Shown: positions 1-8,181 of the stretch, in pieces
Position numbering within the stretch: position 1 is the first letter of the stretch
Layout: each line of letters opens with the position of its first letter
From: Burkholderiales bacterium
Lineage (GTDB): Bacteria > Pseudomonadota > Gammaproteobacteria > Burkholderiales > Burkholderiaceae_C
Reading direction: 5' to 3'
DNA length: 64,000 nt
NCBI GenBank assembly: GCA_029268225.1
Contig: JAJUGJ010000011.1
Coordinates: 39,757 to 103,756, forward strand
The notes under the pieces: generated by a model
Told to the model about the DNA's origin: nothing
The model's database searches: none
The model's input: only the letters and a program-made list of their open reading frames with translations
Made by a program: the position numbers and the translations under genes

Positions 1-127
1 CGATCCGCCCGACGGCCGCTGCGTTTTGGGGCCTTGCCGTGGGGCGCACCTGACCGCCATCACCCTGACCGAGAAAGACGGGCAGGTCTATTGGTATCCT
101 TCGCAACATCTGCAGCCTGTTTTCTGA
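1..127 (+). CDS. Rieske [2Fe-2S] protein, C-terminal fragment
   Basis: Only the last 41 codons are present; the reading frame enters from the left edge and ends at TGA 125-127. The fragment contains a GPCRG turn followed by a beta-strand-rich tail ending LQPVF. This matches my recollection of small Rieske-domain proteins that sit immediately upstream of an S49 peptidase in Burkholderiales. The cluster-binding C-x-H and C-x2-H motifs would lie outside the window, so the call rests on tail resemblance and neighbourhood. The stop is 46 bp before the peptidase start, so the two are probably co-transcribed. Confidence 0.6.
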   Translation, partial: DPPDGRCVLGPCRGAHLTAITLTEKDGQVYWYPSQHLQPVF

Positions 128-173
128 ACATGCTGTCACTTGATGCACCATCACCGATCTTTCAGGCCATTTC

Positions 174-1133
174 ATGAGCATTGATGACCCCCGCAACCCA
201 GACCTGCCCAAGGCCACCGAGCAAGCCTTGCTGACGCAGTTCGCCCGCGCTTATCTGCAGCAGCAGCGCAGTGAGCAGCGTTGGCGCTGGTTCTGGCGTC
301 TGGTCTGGTTGCTCGTCGCGGCGTCCATCGTCATTGGGACCCTCCAGACGGTGCCTTCGGCCAAAGCGCCTGTGACTGCGCACACCGCGCTGGTCGAAGT
401 GCGTGGCGCCATCGCGACCGATGCCGAAGCCAATGCGGACAACCTGATGGCCGCACTGCGTAGCGCGTTCGAGGATCACGGCGCGCGCGCTGTGGTCATG
501 CGCATCAACTCGCCCGGTGGCAGCCCGGTGCAGGCGGGCTTGGTGCATGACGAAATCGTTCGTCTCAAAGCGCTGCACAAAAAGAAGATCTACGCCGTGT
601 GTGAAGAGATGTGCGCTTCCGCAGCCTATTACATCGCCGTGGCGGCCGATCAGGTCGTGGTTGACAAGGCTTCCGTGGTGGGATCCATCGGTGTGTTGAT
701 GGACGGTTTTGGCTTCACGGGTGTGATGGACAAGATTGGCATTGAACGCCGTTTGATGACGTCCGGTGCCAACAAGGGCATGCTGGACCCATTCTCGCCG
801 CGTGACCCCGTGCAGGAAACCTATGCGCAGGCCATGCTGGATCAAATTCATCGGCAGTTCATCGCGGTCGTTCAAAAGGGACGAGGCCAGCGTCTGAAAG
901 ACAACCCTGAGTTATTCAGCGGGCTGTTCTGGAACGGCGAGCAGGCCGTCAGCATGGGGTTGGCCGACAGACTTGGCAGTCTGGATCAGATTGCCCGCGA
1001 TGAGGTGAAGGCCGAAGACATCATCGACTACACCCAGAAAGAGAATCTTGCTGAGCGTCTGGCCAAGCGTTTTGGTGCCGCTGTTGGCGCAGGCGCCGTG
1101 CAGGCCATGCGCGAATCCGTCAGTATTCGCTGA
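174..1133 (+). CDS. sppA: S49 family signal-peptide peptidase (SppA type, short form)
   Basis: 319 aa, the length of the short single-domain SppA proteins rather than the 618-aa double-domain E. coli enzyme. A short cytoplasmic N-terminus is followed by one membrane anchor at about residues 41-58, leaving the protease domain periplasmic. The family uses a Ser/Lys dyad. The serine fits Ser149 in CASAAYYIA and the lysine Lys201 in SGANKGMLDPF; SPGG (113-116) and VGSIGV (169-174) are also family hallmarks. Expected role: degrading cleaved signal peptides in the inner membrane. It follows the Rieske gene closely and converges on the HDOD gene with a 13-bp gap. Confidence 0.92.
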   Translation: MSIDDPRNPDLPKATEQALLTQFARAYLQQQRSEQRWRWFWRLVWLLVAASIVIGTLQTVPSAKAPVTAHTALVEVRGAIATDAEANADNLMAALRSAFEDHGARAVVMRINSPGGSPVQAGLVHDEIVRLKALHKKKIYAVCEEMCASAAYYIAVAADQVVVDKASVVGSIGVLMDGFGFTGVMDKIGIERRLMTSGANKGMLDPFSPRDPVQETYAQAMLDQIHRQFIAVVQKGRGQRLKDNPELFSGLFWNGEQAVSMGLADRLGSLDQIARDEVKAEDIIDYTQKENLAERLAKRFGAAVGAGAVQAMRESVSIR

Positions 1134-1146
1134 CCAGCAGGCTGTT

Positions 1147-1989
1147 TCAGCTGTCCAACCCCATCACCAGGCGCGTGGCCGCATCCTGAGACAACGTCAG
1201 CAGTTGCGCGACGCCGGCGATGTCGTCCTTCAGCGCGGCTTGGGCGTTGGGGGCGTCCCACCCGTTGCGGGAGTGTCTTGCCAGTCGCACGGCCAGCATG
1301 ACGTTGCGAACCTGGGGGTCGTTTGCGCGGCGTTCATCGGTGCACTTGATGAGCATGTCCGGCAATTGCCACTCGCGCATCAGTTCATGTGCCAACGTGT
1401 TCAGTGTGGTGCCCAACACGGCCTTTTGTGCAGCAGCTGATCGCAAGGTCGGATCAGCTTGCTTGAGGTGGTCAATTTCCTTGGCCAATTTCGGGGCGTG
1501 ACACCACAGCAGCATCTCGGCGAAGTCGTGCAGCAGGGCGGCCTCGTAAAGGATGCCTGCGTCCTCATCCTGCCGTCTGATGGCAAAGTTCAGAGAGAAG
1601 TTCGCGGCGCGACGCGCGCGGGTGATCACTTTGAGCAGGCCGCTCGCTGCTTCAGGGTCTGATTTGAACCACTCGATGAACGTGGGCGCATTCAAAAAGG
1701 TGTTGAAAAAGGGCGAAATGCCCATCATCACGATTGCCCCGGTCAGGGTTTCGGGGGGCTCCACACCCAGTCGCGTGCAGTAGCGCGAAACGTGAGCGAT
1801 GACCTTCAGCACCATCAGCGGGTTGGCGCCCATGGCATCTGCGAGTGTTCTGGCGTCGACCGTGCCGCGCGTCTCTTCTATTTCGCGCAATTGCTGCAGT
1901 TCCACCATGGCGTGTGGCAGAACCGGAATTTCTGCATCTGCCAAGGCGCGCACCCAAGCAGATACGCTGGGTAGGGGGGACTCGATCAT
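1147..1989 (-). CDS. HDOD domain protein
   Basis: 280 aa consisting of little more than an HDOD domain (about residues 18-220), the degenerate HD-related helical fold used in bacterial signalling proteins. Supporting segments are the N-terminal IPVLPHAMVELQQL helix, a DAMGANPLMVLKVI stretch, TGAIVMMG and LLHDFAEML (152-160). There is no GGDEF, EAL, receiver or kinase domain attached, so it cannot be placed in a specific pathway. No signal peptide or membrane segment; presumably cytosolic. It runs against sppA and has its own upstream region (1990-2103). HDOD proteins have been linked to chemotaxis, biofilm and stress signalling, but a specific role here is not supported. Confidence 0.85.
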   Translation of the reverse strand: MIESPLPSVSAWVRALADAEIPVLPHAMVELQQLREIEETRGTVDARTLADAMGANPLMVLKVIAHVSRYCTRLGVEPPETLTGAIVMMGISPFFNTFLNAPTFIEWFKSDPEAASGLLKVITRARRAANFSLNFAIRRQDEDAGILYEAALLHDFAEMLLWCHAPKLAKEIDHLKQADPTLRSAAAQKAVLGTTLNTLAHELMREWQLPDMLIKCTDERRANDPQVRNVMLAVRLARHSRNGWDAPNAQAALKDDIAGVAQLLTLSQDAATRLVMGLDS

Positions 1990-2103
1990 GTGGCAACCTC
2001 AACCCGGTCTGATGTCCTCTTATCCCCCGTTTTCCGCATATTGACAAGCCGGGAAGCCCCGGTGCTTGTCAAATTTTTCACTTTTTGAGGTGAGGCGAGT
2101 CAA

Positions 2104-2682
2104 TCACTTGCCGCCGAGCAAAGCCTTCTTCAGGTCGGAGTCGACCGGCGAGTTGCCCAGCCAGATCTTCAGGAGGGCGTTGTAGAAGTCGTCACCAGCG
2201 ATGTCGCGACCCTTCTGGGTGCCATCCACCAGAACACGCAGGCCCGAGCCGGGAACCAGGTTCATGTGGATGGTGGTGCCCTTCTTGACGGAGCCGAAGC
2301 TCTTCATCAGCGAGAGCAGCTCATCAACGCGCGGCTTGAACTTGGCCATTTCGGCGTCGCTGTGGTTCTTTTCGAAGCCGGCGATCATGGCTTCTGCAAA
2401 CTCTTCACCAGTGAGGTTACGCAGCAGCACGATCTGCATGCCCTTGGCACCCGATTGGGAGATGATGCCAGCGGCGTTGCTGTCCTTCTTGGTCACATAC
2501 AAACCAGCTGCGTAGACGTCAAACACCATCTTGACGCGGACGCCAGCGCCGTTGAGTTGCAGAGATTGGTTGGCGACCTGGTAGGTGTCACCGAACTTGG
2601 CGCCTTTGATTTCGAGGGCCATGGCGGGCAGGGCTGCGGCCAAGGCGGTGCTCAGGATCAGGGCGCGGGCAAAGGATTTCAT
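2104..2682 (-). CDS. secreted chalcone isomerase-like (CHI-like) domain protein
   Basis: 192 aa. The start at 2682 is chosen because a GGAGAAACC ribosome site lies just upstream and the N-terminus is a textbook Sec signal: MKSF, a hydrophobic stretch, and likely cleavage after AMA at residue 22. A longer frame to 2760 adds a non-coding-looking extension. The mature part (LEIKGAKF..., [45 protein letters not shown]) matches the bacterial chalcone-isomerase-like family, which shares the plant CHI fold. Its function in bacteria is not established, and a flavonoid isomerase activity should not be assumed. Predicted periplasmic. Monocistronic, divergent from coaX. Confidence 0.85.
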   Translation of the reverse strand: MKSFARALILSTALAAALPAMALEIKGAKFGDTYQVANQSLQLNGAGVRVKMVFDVYAAGLYVTKKDSNAAGIISQSGAKGMQIVLLRNLTGEEFAEAMIAGFEKNHSDAEMAKFKPRVDELLSLMKSFGSVKKGTTIHMNLVPGSGLRVLVDGTQKGRDIAGDDFYNALLKIWLGNSPVDSDLKKALLGGK

Positions 2683-2919
2683 GGTTTCTCCGGGAAATAC
2701 GCTGGATCCACGACCCAGCAAGATACATGTGACAAAGATTGTGGCCCCGTGTTGACGCACGTATCCATCGGGATATCACCTTGGTTTCTCAGAAAAATTG
2801 TCCGAAATTGTGTTGCGGCGTGGCGATATTGCCGCACGGTTTCCCCGGTTCTGAGGATGACATGGCGCAGAATGTCGACTCCAAAGAGTTCAGGGTTTCT
2901 ACTTCTGCGAGACGGATGC

Positions 2920-3696
2920 ATGTCCTTTCTGGTTATTGACATAGGCAATACGCGCCTGAAGTGGGGCCTGTACGCAACGCCTGCGCCGGGTTCCGAGTTG
3001 TTGGCGCACGGTGCCGTGGTACTGGAGGACATTGATTACCTCTGGGACCTGTACTGGAAAAATCTGATGCACAAGCCCACCGCCATGCTGGGTTGCGTGG
3101 TGGCGGGTGAGGCCATCAAGCGTCGTGTCGAGGAGCAGTTGGTCGAGGGCTGGGGGTTGACGCCGCGATGGGTCTCGTCCAGCAAGGAGGCCGGTGGCGT
3201 GATCAACAGCTATGAGCATCCTCAGCGGCTGGGGTCAGATCGTTGGGCTGCGATCATTGGGGCGCGCCAGCATGCGCTGCGCACTCACCCCGACCATGTG
3301 CCCCCCGTGCTTGCCGTGATGGTGGGTACGGCCGTGACCGTGGATGCCGTGGATGCGGCAGGACGTTTTCTCGGTGGCTTGATCCTGCCCGGTTTTGGCT
3401 TGATGTACCGTGCGTTGGAAAGTGGCACGGCAGGCCTCAAGGTGCCCACTGGGGAGGTGCGAGACTTCCCGACCAACACCAGTGATGCGCTGATGAGTGG
3501 TGGTACCGACGCCATTGCTGGCGCCATCGAGCGCAGTCTGCGTCGCCTGCAGGCTCACACAGGGGAGGCCCCCCTGCTGATCATGTCGGGCGGTGCTGTG
3601 TCACGCTTGTCTCATGTGATCGAGTTGCCAGCCCTCGTCGTGGAAAACCTCATCTTCGAGGGCTTGCTGACGCTGGCATCCGCCATCACAGAATGA
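2920..3696 (+). CDS. coaX: type III pantothenate kinase
   Basis: 258 aa, the usual size for CoaX. It phosphorylates pantothenate in the first step of coenzyme A synthesis. Visible family signatures are DIGNT (7-11) for the ATP phosphate site, GSDRW (105-109), GTAVTVD (136-142) and GGLILPG (152-158). The start is the ATG giving [11 protein letters not shown]; the open frame extends further upstream, but those codons fall in the chalcone-isomerase promoter region. CoaX is often paired with birA, which is absent here. The 3' end overlaps the end of the convergent hslU by 11 bp. Confidence 0.95.
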   Translation: MSFLVIDIGNTRLKWGLYATPAPGSELLAHGAVVLEDIDYLWDLYWKNLMHKPTAMLGCVVAGEAIKRRVEEQLVEGWGLTPRWVSSSKEAGGVINSYEHPQRLGSDRWAAIIGARQHALRTHPDHVPPVLAVMVGTAVTVDAVDAAGRFLGGLILPGFGLMYRALESGTAGLKVPTGEVRDFPTNTSDALMSGGTDAIAGAIERSLRRLQAHTGEAPLLIMSGGAVSRLSHVIELPALVVENLIFEGLLTLASAITE

Positions 3697-5017
3697 AGCG
3701 AGAGAGATCCTCGTTGCGGGCGAGTTCGCCCAGGCGTTGATCGACCTCGGCCGCATCGATCACATGGGTCTGTCCACCCAGGTCAGGCGCTTGGAAGGAC
3801 AGTTCATCGAGGAGTCGCTCCATCACCGTGGACAGGCGGCGTGCGCCGATGTTTTCTGTGCGTTCGTTCACCTCGAATGCAATCTGAGCCAGGCGCTGGA
3901 TGGCCTCAGGGGTGAAGTCGAGGGTCACGCCCTCCGCCGACAGCAAAGCCTGATACTGTTTGATCAGGCTCGCGGTGGGTTGGGTGAGGATGGCCTCGAA
4001 GTCCTGCACTGAAAGCGAGGACAGCTCCACCCGAATCGGGAAGCGTCCTTGCAATTCTGGGATCAGGTCGCTGGGTTTGCTGAGGTGAAAGGCCCCCGAG
4101 GCGATGAAAAGGATGTGGTCGGTCTTGACCATGCCGTACTTGGTCTTGACCGTGGTGCCCTCGACCAGAGGCAGCAGATCGCGCTGCACGCCCTGACGCG
4201 ACACCTCGGCGCCGCTGCCATCGGCGTTGCGGCTGGCCACTTTGTCGATCTCGTCAATGAAGACGATGCCGTTTTGCTCGGCGCGCTCCAGCGCTTTGGC
4301 GCGGATGTCATCTTCGTTGAGCAACTTGGCGGCTTCTTCCTCGATCAGCTGGGTGCGGGCTTCGGCCACCGTCACCTTGCGTGACTTGCGGTTTTGCTGC
4401 CCGATCTGCGAGAACATGCCGCGCAGTTGCTCCGCCATGTCTTCCATGCCGGCCGGGCTCATGATCTCGACGGCCGGCGCCTTGGCGTCGCTCAGTTCGA
4501 TCTCGATCTCCTTGTCATCGAGTGCGCCTTCGCGCAGGCGCTTGCGCATCACCTGACGCGCGGTGTTATCAGCTGGTGGAGCGCTGATACCGAAGTCCGT
4601 ACGGGGTAGCGGAACCAGCACATCAAGGATGCGGTCTTCGGCCGCATCTTCGGCGCGGGCCCGCTGGGCCTGCATCTGGTGTGTGCGCTCCTGCTTGACG
4701 GCGCTCTCCACCAAGTCGCGGATGATGGTGTCCACGTCCTTACCCACATAGCCCACTTCGGTGAACTTGGTGGCCTCGACCTTGATGAACGGCGCATCGG
4801 CCAGCTTGGCCAGGCGGCGGGCGATCTCGGTCTTGCCCACGCCGGTGGGGCCGATCATCAGGATGTTCTTGGGTGTGATTTCGCTGCGCAGCTTCTCGTC
4901 GACTTGCTGGCGGCGCCAGCGGTTGCGCAGGGCAATGGCGACAGCGCGCTTGGCATCGTGCTGACCGATGATGTGTCGGTCGAGTTCGCTGACGATTTCT
5001 CGGGGTGTCATGCTCAT
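3686..5017 (-). CDS. hslU: HslUV protease ATPase subunit HslU
   Basis: 443 aa, the same length as E. coli HslU. AAA+ unfoldase that feeds substrates into the HslV peptidase. Walker A is GPTGVGKT (56-63), the pore loop GYVG (89-92) and Walker B IVFIDE (251-256); the insertion (I) domain lies between them at roughly 110-235. The C-terminus ends RFIL, the tail that docks into HslV. The start is the ATG giving [13 protein letters not shown], 7 bp after the hslV stop; upstream codons in frame lie in hslV. Translated from the hslV-hslU message and expected to be heat inducible through the promoter at 5603-5631. Confidence 0.98.
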   Translation of the reverse strand: MSMTPREIVSELDRHIIGQHDAKRAVAIALRNRWRRQQVDEKLRSEITPKNILMIGPTGVGKTEIARRLAKLADAPFIKVEATKFTEVGYVGKDVDTIIRDLVESAVKQERTHQMQAQRARAEDAAEDRILDVLVPLPRTDFGISAPPADNTARQVMRKRLREGALDDKEIEIELSDAKAPAVEIMSPAGMEDMAEQLRGMFSQIGQQNRKSRKVTVAEARTQLIEEEAAKLLNEDDIRAKALERAEQNGIVFIDEIDKVASRNADGSGAEVSRQGVQRDLLPLVEGTTVKTKYGMVKTDHILFIASGAFHLSKPSDLIPELQGRFPIRVELSSLSVQDFEAILTQPTASLIKQYQALLSAEGVTLDFTPEAIQRLAQIAFEVNERTENIGARRLSTVMERLLDELSFQAPDLGGQTHVIDAAEVDQRLGELARNEDLSRFIL

Positions 5018-5024
5018 GGTGTGC

Positions 5025-5573
5025 TCAGCCCAGCGTTTCGATGGTGTGGTTCTGATTGGTGTAGATGCACAGGTCGCCGGCAATCTCCAGCGACTTCTTG
5101 ACCATGACGGCCGCATCCAGCTCGGTGTTGGCCACCAGGGCCCGCGCAGCGGCCTGCGCATAGGCGCCTCCCGAACCAATGGCGATGATGCCGTGCTCAG
5201 GCTCCAGGACATCGCCATTGCCGGTGATGATGAGCGATGTCTCGCGGTCGGCCACCGCCAGCATGGCTTCGAGCTTGCGGAGCACGCGATCGGTGCGCCA
5301 GTCGCGTGTCAACTCAACGGCTGCGCGGGTGAGGTGGCCTTGGTGCTTTTCCAGTTTGGATTCAAAGCGCTCGAACAGGGTGAAGGCATCCGCAGTAGCG
5401 CCTGCAAAACCGGCCAACACCTGGTCACGGTAGAGGCGGCGTACCTTGCGAGCCGAGGCTTTGACGACGATGTGGCCCAAGGTGACTTGGCCATCGCCGC
5501 CCATGGCGACTTGCCAGCCGGTGGGGGTCTGGCGCCGGATGCTGACGATGGTGGTGCCGTGGTAGGAGTCCAT
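5025..5573 (-). CDS. hslV: HslUV protease peptidase subunit HslV
   Basis: 182 aa, a proteasome beta-type threonine protease. The N-terminus reads [14 protein letters not shown]. In this family the short leader is removed to expose the catalytic threonine, here Thr7. The general-base lysine aligns with Lys43 in ARKVRRLY; the [10 protein letters not shown] and VLAGFAG motifs are present. It is the first gene of the hslV-hslU operon, with a leader of about 23 nt downstream of a sigma-32-like promoter. No strong Shine-Dalgarno is visible before ATG 5573, but a small inverted repeat sits at the start of the leader. Confidence 0.98.
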   Translation of the reverse strand: MDSYHGTTIVSIRRQTPTGWQVAMGGDGQVTLGHIVVKASARKVRRLYRDQVLAGFAGATADAFTLFERFESKLEKHQGHLTRAAVELTRDWRTDRVLRKLEAMLAVADRETSLIITGNGDVLEPEHGIIAIGSGGAYAQAAARALVANTELDAAVMVKKSLEIAGDLCIYTNQNHTIETLG

Positions 5574-5585
5574 GACGCGTAGCGG

Positions 5586-5598
5586 AGTTCAGTGAACT
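5586..5598 (-). promoter_or_regulatory. inverted repeat at the 5' end of the hslVU leader
   Basis: AGTTCA and TGAACT flank a single G, giving a perfect 13-nt inverted repeat right at the predicted transcription start of hslVU. In the mRNA the two arms could pair with a minimal loop. A structured 5' end could protect the transcript. I recall a stabilising stem-loop reported for the E. coli hslVU leader, so this could be an equivalent, but the short arms make chance possible. Confidence 0.4.
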
Positions 5599-5602
5599 AC
5601 GT

Positions 5603-5631
5603 TACATGCGGTCAGGCTTGGCCAATTCAAG
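5603..5631 (-). promoter_or_regulatory. sigma-32 (RpoH) heat-shock promoter of hslVU
   Basis: Reading leftward, CTTGAAT at 5631-5625 is followed after 13 nt by CCGCATGTA at 5611-5603. The RpoH consensus is CTTGAAA, 11-16 nt, CCCCATNTA; this site matches 6/7 and 8/9 constrained positions with ideal spacing. The predicted start is around 5596, leaving about 23 nt of leader before the hslV ATG. HslVU is a classical heat-shock operon, so position and function agree. Confidence 0.8.
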
Positions 5632-5666
5632 GTGGCGCCCGTGTAAAGAGCGCACCTGTGTGACGA

Positions 5667-7433
5667 TCACACCGTCTGAAGCTTGACGTGAGCGTGCTCG
5701 TTGATCCCCATGGCACCGAAGAACAGGGCGATGAGGCGGTGCGGGTTGTTGAAAATCACGGTGCGGTTCTCACCGCGCCGCGCCAGCACCCAGTTGAGGA
5801 GGTCGCCTGCGGCGATGAAATCGACGCGCAGCAAGTGCTGGCAATCAACTTCCAGCGAGACGCTGGCGCCCAGTTGGCTGTCAAGTTGTGTCAGCGTGCT
5901 GCTGATGTCGCCGACCAGTTGTCCGGAGAGATTCAGCGCAGCCACCTGCACAAACTCGACTTCATTGTGGAACTGGGATTCGACGAAGCTGGTGATGACT
6001 TTGGAGACGTGCGTGAGTGGGCGGGTTTGCGGGCTGACGCCATCGTTGCTCAGGCGGACCTTGCACGCCGTGGGTTCCCAGGAGGGCGGCGACAGTTCGT
6101 AGGTGACGCAGTAGTCGATGGCCACCTCATCAAACTGGATGGGGTTATTGCACATCCGCAGCACGTCCAGGTGCAGCATCCAATAGGCCGGATCTACGCT
6201 GCGGCTCCCGGTTGGTGCCAAATCGCCGAGCACATGCAACAGCTGATCAGTACCCAGCCAGTGAAGTTCGATCGGCTCGCGGGCCCATTGTCGAATGAGT
6301 TGGCCGAGATGGTCGGCGCCTTCCGGCGTCAGGTTGTGGACCCTGCTCCAGTCCATGACCCAGGGGCGTGGCAGCTGCAAAATCTCCGTTCGCAACTGAG
6401 ACACGGCGTCGCCATCGATGTTCTCGGGTGCAATCCAGCCATGCGCGGGTTCGGGTGGTGTCGCAGGTGAGTCAGCAGTGACGCTGGCCGCAGCCCCGTC
6501 GGTCGAGGCTGGCTTGGCGGTGGCGGGCTTCTGCTGCGCCAGGAAGCGAGCCACCTTGTCTGGCAGCGAGTACCACTGAGGGGCCGACAGGCCGAATTTT
6601 TGCGCAAAGGTGACCGCGAGGTTGTCAAACTGCTGCGGCAGGTCGAGGGCGCGGTAGTAGTCGAACAGCGCCATCCAAGTTTCAGTGTGCTCGTGTCTCG
6701 CTGCACCTGGCTGAATCAGGTCAAGGAGACAGCGTTCACATTGCTCGAAGTCTGCGTTGGCAAACGCGATGACCGCCTCGTCAAGCTCCGGGTCGTGCAC
6801 CATTTCGGCCACATGGAAGTCTTGCTGAGGCATGAAACCGCTGGCAGCCAGCAAAGAGGAAGATGCGGGCTGGGTGACCGCAGTGGGCGCAGTCGTTGAT
6901 GCTGGAGCGGTGTCTGGCGTCGGTGACGCTGGCGGAACCAAATCCAGCGCAATGGCGATGTCCGTTGACAATCCCGCTGCCTGCGTTGGACGTGCCGCTG
7001 CTGCGCTGTCCGCTGGCTGTCCGAAGTCGAGCGGCAAAGTCGGGACGTGGACAGGGGGCTTGGGTGTCGTGCGCGTGCTGCCAGCGCCCACCATCTGCTG
7101 CTCGATCTCGTCGATCTTGGCTTTGACCGCAATGTCGGATGGGGCGCCGTTGGTGTGAGGCCGCGAGTCTGGGTCGAGGTTGGAAGGGGTGTTGAGCGCC
7201 AGCGCCGCATCGGCACTGAGTCCTTCACGGCGGATCTTGCGGAGCATGTCGAATTCGCGCTTGCGCACGAAGTCGTTGCGCCGCTTGCGTTCGATCATCG
7301 CCTTGATCTCGGACTTGGCGTACTCGCTTTCGCCTGCGTCAGCTTCTTGCGTGTCCAGCGAAGACCACTCGGTCGTCGGGTTGGCGACAAAACGCACCAC
7401 CTTGCGGAAAAAACCACCGGTTTCCTTGCTCAT
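5667..7433 (-). CDS. STAS-like domain protein of unknown function
   Basis: 588 aa, not a protein I can name. Region by region: a basic, charged N-terminus (1-100, including KAMIERKRRNDF); a Pro/Thr/Ala-rich linker (about 100-210); a helical segment (about 210-300, CERCLLDLIQ ... WMALFDYYRALDLP) suggestive of a TPR or FimV-like helical repeat; a second linker; and a C-terminal part (about 340-588) with two alpha/beta modules. The last one, VAALNLSGQLVGD ... VDCQHLLRVDFIAAGDLLNW ... VIFNNPHRLIALFF, looks like a STAS/anti-sigma antagonist fold with the strand-helix pattern of MlaB or SpoIIAA. No signal peptide or membrane segment. It lies between dksA and hslV on the same strand. Confidence 0.7.
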   Translation of the reverse strand: MSKETGGFFRKVVRFVANPTTEWSSLDTQEADAGESEYAKSEIKAMIERKRRNDFVRKREFDMLRKIRREGLSADAALALNTPSNLDPDSRPHTNGAPSDIAVKAKIDEIEQQMVGAGSTRTTPKPPVHVPTLPLDFGQPADSAAAARPTQAAGLSTDIAIALDLVPPASPTPDTAPASTTAPTAVTQPASSSLLAASGFMPQQDFHVAEMVHDPELDEAVIAFANADFEQCERCLLDLIQPGAARHEHTETWMALFDYYRALDLPQQFDNLAVTFAQKFGLSAPQWYSLPDKVARFLAQQKPATAKPASTDGAAASVTADSPATPPEPAHGWIAPENIDGDAVSQLRTEILQLPRPWVMDWSRVHNLTPEGADHLGQLIRQWAREPIELHWLGTDQLLHVLGDLAPTGSRSVDPAYWMLHLDVLRMCNNPIQFDEVAIDYCVTYELSPPSWEPTACKVRLSNDGVSPQTRPLTHVSKVITSFVESQFHNEVEFVQVAALNLSGQLVGDISSTLTQLDSQLGASVSLEVDCQHLLRVDFIAAGDLLNWVLARRGENRTVIFNNPHRLIALFFGAMGINEHAHVKLQTV

Positions 7434-7478
7434 GATGCGAGTATGCCCTCCCTGTTCACTGTCGGGTGTCCTCTGCGC

Positions 7479-7952
7479 TCAGTCCCCGAACATCTTTTGC
7501 TTGAGTTCGCGACGTTGTTGCGCTTCAAGTGACAAAGTGGCAGTAGGGCGAGCCAGCAGTCGTCCCAAGCCGATGGGCTCACCAGTCTCGTCGCAGAAAC
7601 CGTACTCGCCGGACTCGATGCGGGCGATGGATTGCGAGATCTTCTTGAGCAGCTTGCGTTCGCGGTCGCGGGTGCGCAATTCCAGGGCATGCTCTTCTTC
7701 GATCGTGGCGCGGTCAGCCGGATCGGGCACGATGGAGGTGTCTTCACGCAAGTGCTCGGTGGTTTCGCCCGCGTTGGACAGCAGGTCGGCCTTCTGGGCC
7801 TCCAGAACCGTGCGGAAGTACTCCAGCTGCTTGTCGTTCATGTACTCCGACTCAGGCATGGCCAGCAACTCGGCTTGGGTCAGGTCACGACCAGCTTTGT
7901 TCTTCCAGGCGTTGGCGAGTTTGGGGTCAACCTTGGTGGCGTTAGTGGGCAT
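7479..7952 (-). CDS. dksA: RNA polymerase-binding transcription factor DksA, zinc-finger cysteines missing
   Basis: 157 aa from the ATG at 7952. A TTG-initiated longer frame to 8030 is possible but its first 26 codons use rare triplets. DksA binds the RNA polymerase secondary channel and works with ppGpp in the stringent response. The coiled-coil tip DPADRA keeps both key aspartates (Asp77, Asp80), and LELRTRDRERKLLKKI is intact. The canonical C-x2-C-x17-C-x2-C site is reduced to Cys120, Thr123, Ser141, Ala144, so no structural zinc is expected. Similar cysteine-poor versions occur in alpha- and some betaproteobacteria. Near the STAS-like gene (45-bp gap) and downstream of the COG0523 GTPase. 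Confidence 0.95.
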   Translation of the reverse strand: MPTNATKVDPKLANAWKNKAGRDLTQAELLAMPESEYMNDKQLEYFRTVLEAQKADLLSNAGETTEHLREDTSIVPDPADRATIEEEHALELRTRDRERKLLKKISQSIARIESGEYGFCDETGEPIGLGRLLARPTATLSLEAQQRRELKQKMFGD

Positions 7953-8181
7953 GTTCTCTGATGGACTGATGTGCGACGACGAGCGTCCTGGCGCCACAGA
8001 TGTGGCAGCGGTGGTGACCGCGTTTGTCAAGGCCGGCGTACGGGCGCAACACCATGGCCGTGGCCTTGACTTCAGTTCGGTGTGCGCTTTCCGTCAAGAC
8101 AGATCCTGATGGGAAGCGCGCGGATTGTAGCGATGCTTGAGGGCAGATTTCACCAGACTATCCCTCAAGTGTTCGCAGACG

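Noticed and set aside
2266..2919. Long upstream extension of the coaX frame
   Set aside because: It is antisense to the chalcone-isomerase-like gene; relatives start at [15 protein letters not shown] sequence.
7953..8030. TTG start extending DksA by 26 residues
   Set aside because: Codons such as aca, cca, gga and tca are atypical for this genome and there is no ribosome site; ATG 7952 is more likely.
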